A stretch of DNA of 64,000 nt. Source: Clostridium estertheticum (GTDB taxonomy: Bacteria > Bacillota > Clostridia > Clostridiales > Clostridiaceae). Position numbers and translations under genes: made by a program. The DNA lies in assembly GCF_011065935.2 (NCBI RefSeq), contig NZ_JAAMNH020000001.1, forward strand, positions 3,245,001 to 3,309,000. Reading direction: 5' to 3'. The notes beneath the pieces are model-generated. The model searched no databases, was not told where the DNA came from, and saw nothing but the letters and a program-made list of their open reading frames with translations. This document shows positions 61,953 through 64,000 of this stretch, piece after piece (within the stretch, counting starts at the first letter, position 1; every line of letters begins with the position of its first letter).

Positions 61953-63485
61953 TTATATGTTAAATTTATGAACTATTTTAATGGCAACTTCTTTTAAATA
62001 TTTAAACTCTTTAGTTTTAAAAAATAACAGTATTATTATTATATTAGGAATAAATAAGCAAAACAATCCTCTTTCTAAAATCAATAAAAATCCACCAGTC
62101 TTAAGAATTGAACACGATAATTCAGTTATTAATCCAGCGCCAATTGTAACAAATACATATATTGCATACTTTTTAAAGTAGTTGCTAATAGGTATTTTAA
62201 ATACATTTCTATATAAAACAAATGGTTCCACCCAAAAACTTGTTGTAATTGTACTTATAAGTGTACCTAAAAACACACCTACAATACCAATTCTATGAAC
62301 TAAAAATAAGGACATGCCTAAATTTATAATGGCTGAAAATAGTGGCCTATACCTGTCATTCCAAAATAATCCCAAGGTATCCCTATAGGTCAAACATGCA
62401 TTCCTCATTCCACTTACAAAGAAATTGATTATAATTACAAATACAATATAATTATTCATCACAAACTTATCGCCTAGCCATGTTTTAATAAATGGGTTAA
62501 TTAAAACCCAAAATGATATACTGCAAAAGCTATACAACCAAAAATTCATAAAAAATAGAATGTCAAATACATTTTTTGATTTTTCAGTGTTCTCATTTGC
62601 ATTAAGGTTTCCAATACTGGCAAGTAATGAACTGAATATTTGGCCTAAAAGGCCTTCTATCTTACTAATTATTAAATAATAATTAGAATATAAGCCTACC
62701 CAATATACTCCTACAAATGCAGAGATTAAAATGTTATCTGTTCCACTAATTATAACTGAACTTAATTTATGAAAGGACATAGCACCAATGTTTTTTATTA
62801 AAGCTTTTTTATCCTTTTTATCTAGATATTCTTTTTTACCTTCTTTTAAAAATGGATACATCTTATTTGCTTTTCTAGAAATAGCTACGTTTGATAATAA
62901 AGTAAATATAATTTGCAAGGATAAATATAAAAAATAATTTTTTGTTATAATTAACAATGATATTTGAACAATGTTTTGAACTAGAGAATAAGCATATTGA
63001 GTTAAGGTAACAATATACTGTTTTTGATCTGCTATAATAATGGAGCATTTGTAAGAGAAAAAATATGAGCTAACTGAATTTGCTAAAAACATTATATATA
63101 TAAGATTTAGATTTGGAATATTAGGTTTATCTTTAATTATAATGTTTAAAAAGGGTACCAGTGCAAGTCCAATAACAGCTGTGGTAACACCGATGATTCG
63201 GTAAATTGAAGCATACATATTCATCAAGGCTTTGGTTTTTGTCTCATCTTTTTCAGCTAGGGGTTTATACATACTGAATATTATCGCACTTCCAATTCCT
63301 AATTCTGTTAGCGACAACATTGATAGCACATTTCCCAATAATCCACTTATACCAAGGTAATTAACCCCTAATACACTTATAAAAACCGAACGTCCTACAA
63401 AGCTAATTAACAGGTTAATAAATTGTCCGCCCATAGCAACCAAAATATTTCTAATAGAATTTTTTGTTCTTGTTTCACTACTCAT
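61953..63485 (-). CDS. Wzx-like polysaccharide flippase (second locus)
   Basis: A 510-residue integral membrane protein with about 14 segments, of the same type as the flippase at 8168-9685: VGRSVFISVLGVNYLGISGL, LTELGIGSAIIFSMYKPL. It should flip the lipid-linked repeat unit of the uronate-containing polymer. ATG 63485 (MSSETRTK) lies 5 bases after GAGGGAG; an in-frame start at 63506 would bury that site. It is 36 bases upstream of the epimerase gene. Confidence 0.9.
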   Translation of the reverse strand: MSSETRTKNSIRNILVAMGGQFINLLISFVGRSVFISVLGVNYLGISGLLGNVLSMLSLTELGIGSAIIFSMYKPLAEKDETKTKALMNMYASIYRIIGVTTAVIGLALVPFLNIIIKDKPNIPNLNLIYIMFLANSVSSYFFSYKCSIIIADQKQYIVTLTQYAYSLVQNIVQISLLIITKNYFLYLSLQIIFTLLSNVAISRKANKMYPFLKEGKKEYLDKKDKKALIKNIGAMSFHKLSSVIISGTDNILISAFVGVYWVGLYSNYYLIISKIEGLLGQIFSSLLASIGNLNANENTEKSKNVFDILFFMNFWLYSFCSISFWVLINPFIKTWLGDKFVMNNYIVFVIIINFFVSGMRNACLTYRDTLGLFWNDRYRPLFSAIINLGMSLFLVHRIGIVGVFLGTLISTITTSFWVEPFVLYRNVFKIPISNYFKKYAIYVFVTIGAGLITELSCSILKTGGFLLILERGLFCLFIPNIIIILLFFKTKEFKYLKEVAIKIVHKFNI

Positions 63486-63527
63486 ATTTACTCCCTCAAA
63501 ATTCACTTTTGCTTATTAGGGTTTATT

Positions 63528-64000
63528 CTAAAATTTAAGCAGGTTTAACCACTTTTTAAATATCTTATCTTGTGATAATTCTTCCCTAATTTTAATTGCA
63601 TTTTTTGATAACTTATCGCTTAAGTCTTGATTTTCTATAAGCTCTTTCATTGCAGAATACAATGCAAAGGCATCTCCAACCGGAACTAACAATCCGTTTT
63701 CATAAGGCTTAATAAACATTCTAGCGCCACCAGGAGGACAGTCTGTACATATAGAGGGTAGCCCTATGGCTAAGGCCTCAAGCATTGAGTTTGAAATCCC
63801 CTCGTAATCTGAGGAGGAAATAAACATTGCACTGTCAATAATCTTAGAATGTATGTTTATAGCATAATCTTTAAATGTTACTTGATCTTTACAGTTAAGC
63901 CCCTTTGCATATTCTTTTAACTCTTCTTCCTGCTCACCTCTGCCGTAAATGGTTAAAGTGTAGTTTGGGTAGTCTTTGGCTAGAAGCTCAAAGGCATTAA
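63528..64000 (-). CDS. GT4 family glycosyltransferase, 5' end beyond the window
   Basis: The last about 157 codons of a GT-B glycosyltransferase are present; the frame is open to the window edge (NAFELLAKDYPNYTLTIYGR...), so an apparent start at 63827 is internal. The donor domain shows ISSSDYEGISNSMLEALAIG, the E-x7-E motif, then PSICTDCPPGGARMFI and NGLLVPVGD. It belongs to the second polysaccharide locus with the flippase, epimerase and ugd. Confidence 0.9.
   Translation of the reverse strand, partial: NAFELLAKDYPNYTLTIYGRGEQEEELKEYAKGLNCKDQVTFKDYAINIHSKIIDSAMFISSSDYEGISNSMLEALAIGLPSICTDCPPGGARMFIKPYENGLLVPVGDAFALYSAMKELIENQDLSDKLSKNAIKIREELSQDKIFKKWLNLLKF

Overview
The window is very AT-rich, with strong AGGAGG-type ribosome binding sites, ATG/GTG/TTG starts, lipoproteins with classical lipoboxes, intrinsic terminators with U-tracts, and clostridial small-protein and DUF families. 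It reads as chromosome of an anaerobic Firmicute of the Clostridium sensu stricto type. No transposase, integrase, phage gene, rRNA, tRNA or CRISPR array was seen. Species cannot be told from the sequence alone.

Layout. (1) 0-3 kb: the end of an unidentified transcript with a strong terminator, two small proteins, and a PAS-GGDEF-EAL c-di-GMP enzyme broken by a one-base frameshift in a T6 run. (2) 3-23.4 kb: a Wzx/Wzy-type surface polysaccharide locus on the minus strand. It holds a WbaP-like initiating transferase, rfbA/B/C (rfbD lies apart at 3.1 kb), Wzz-like and tyrosine-kinase-like regulators, four glycosyltransferases plus one decayed one, polymerase and flippase. A deacetylase with a leucine-rich-repeat tail and a plus-strand LytR-CpsA-Psr ligase flank it. 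Embedded in it, on the plus strand, is a secreted beta-helix protein preceded by two tandem c-di-GMP-I riboswitches. (3) 23.6-32.4 kb: phosphate transport (DUF47 + PiT), a 1-kb gene-free region holding what looks like a large structured RNA on the minus strand, deoD, a TVP38-type membrane protein, a PRPP synthetase-like enzyme, NudC and a DUF4317 protein.

(4) 32.4-44 kb is the most interesting protein-coding block. A compact minus-strand run encodes polyprenyl diphosphate synthase, UbiD, UbiA, UbiX, an ABC importer (ATPase + permease), an FMN-binding lipoprotein and a CitA/CitB-like two-component system. Just upstream lie a type II NADH dehydrogenase fused to a DoxX-like membrane domain and a divergent substrate-binding lipoprotein. 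Together they look like a quinone-salvage and flavin-linked electron-export module, partly parallel to the Listeria flavin-based extracellular electron transfer locus but with UbiD/UbiX and an importer added.

(5) 44-59.4 kb: tandem U32 proteins, a class III aminotransferase, acetate kinase without pta, a DNA-repair-like trio (radical SAM + DUF4130 partner, divergent ogt), RNase Z, and a cystine-type ABC importer with a PLP sulfur lyase. (6) 59.5-64 kb: the start of a second polysaccharide locus (UDP-glucose dehydrogenase, UDP-glucuronate 4-epimerase-like protein, flippase, partial glycosyltransferase) running off the right edge.
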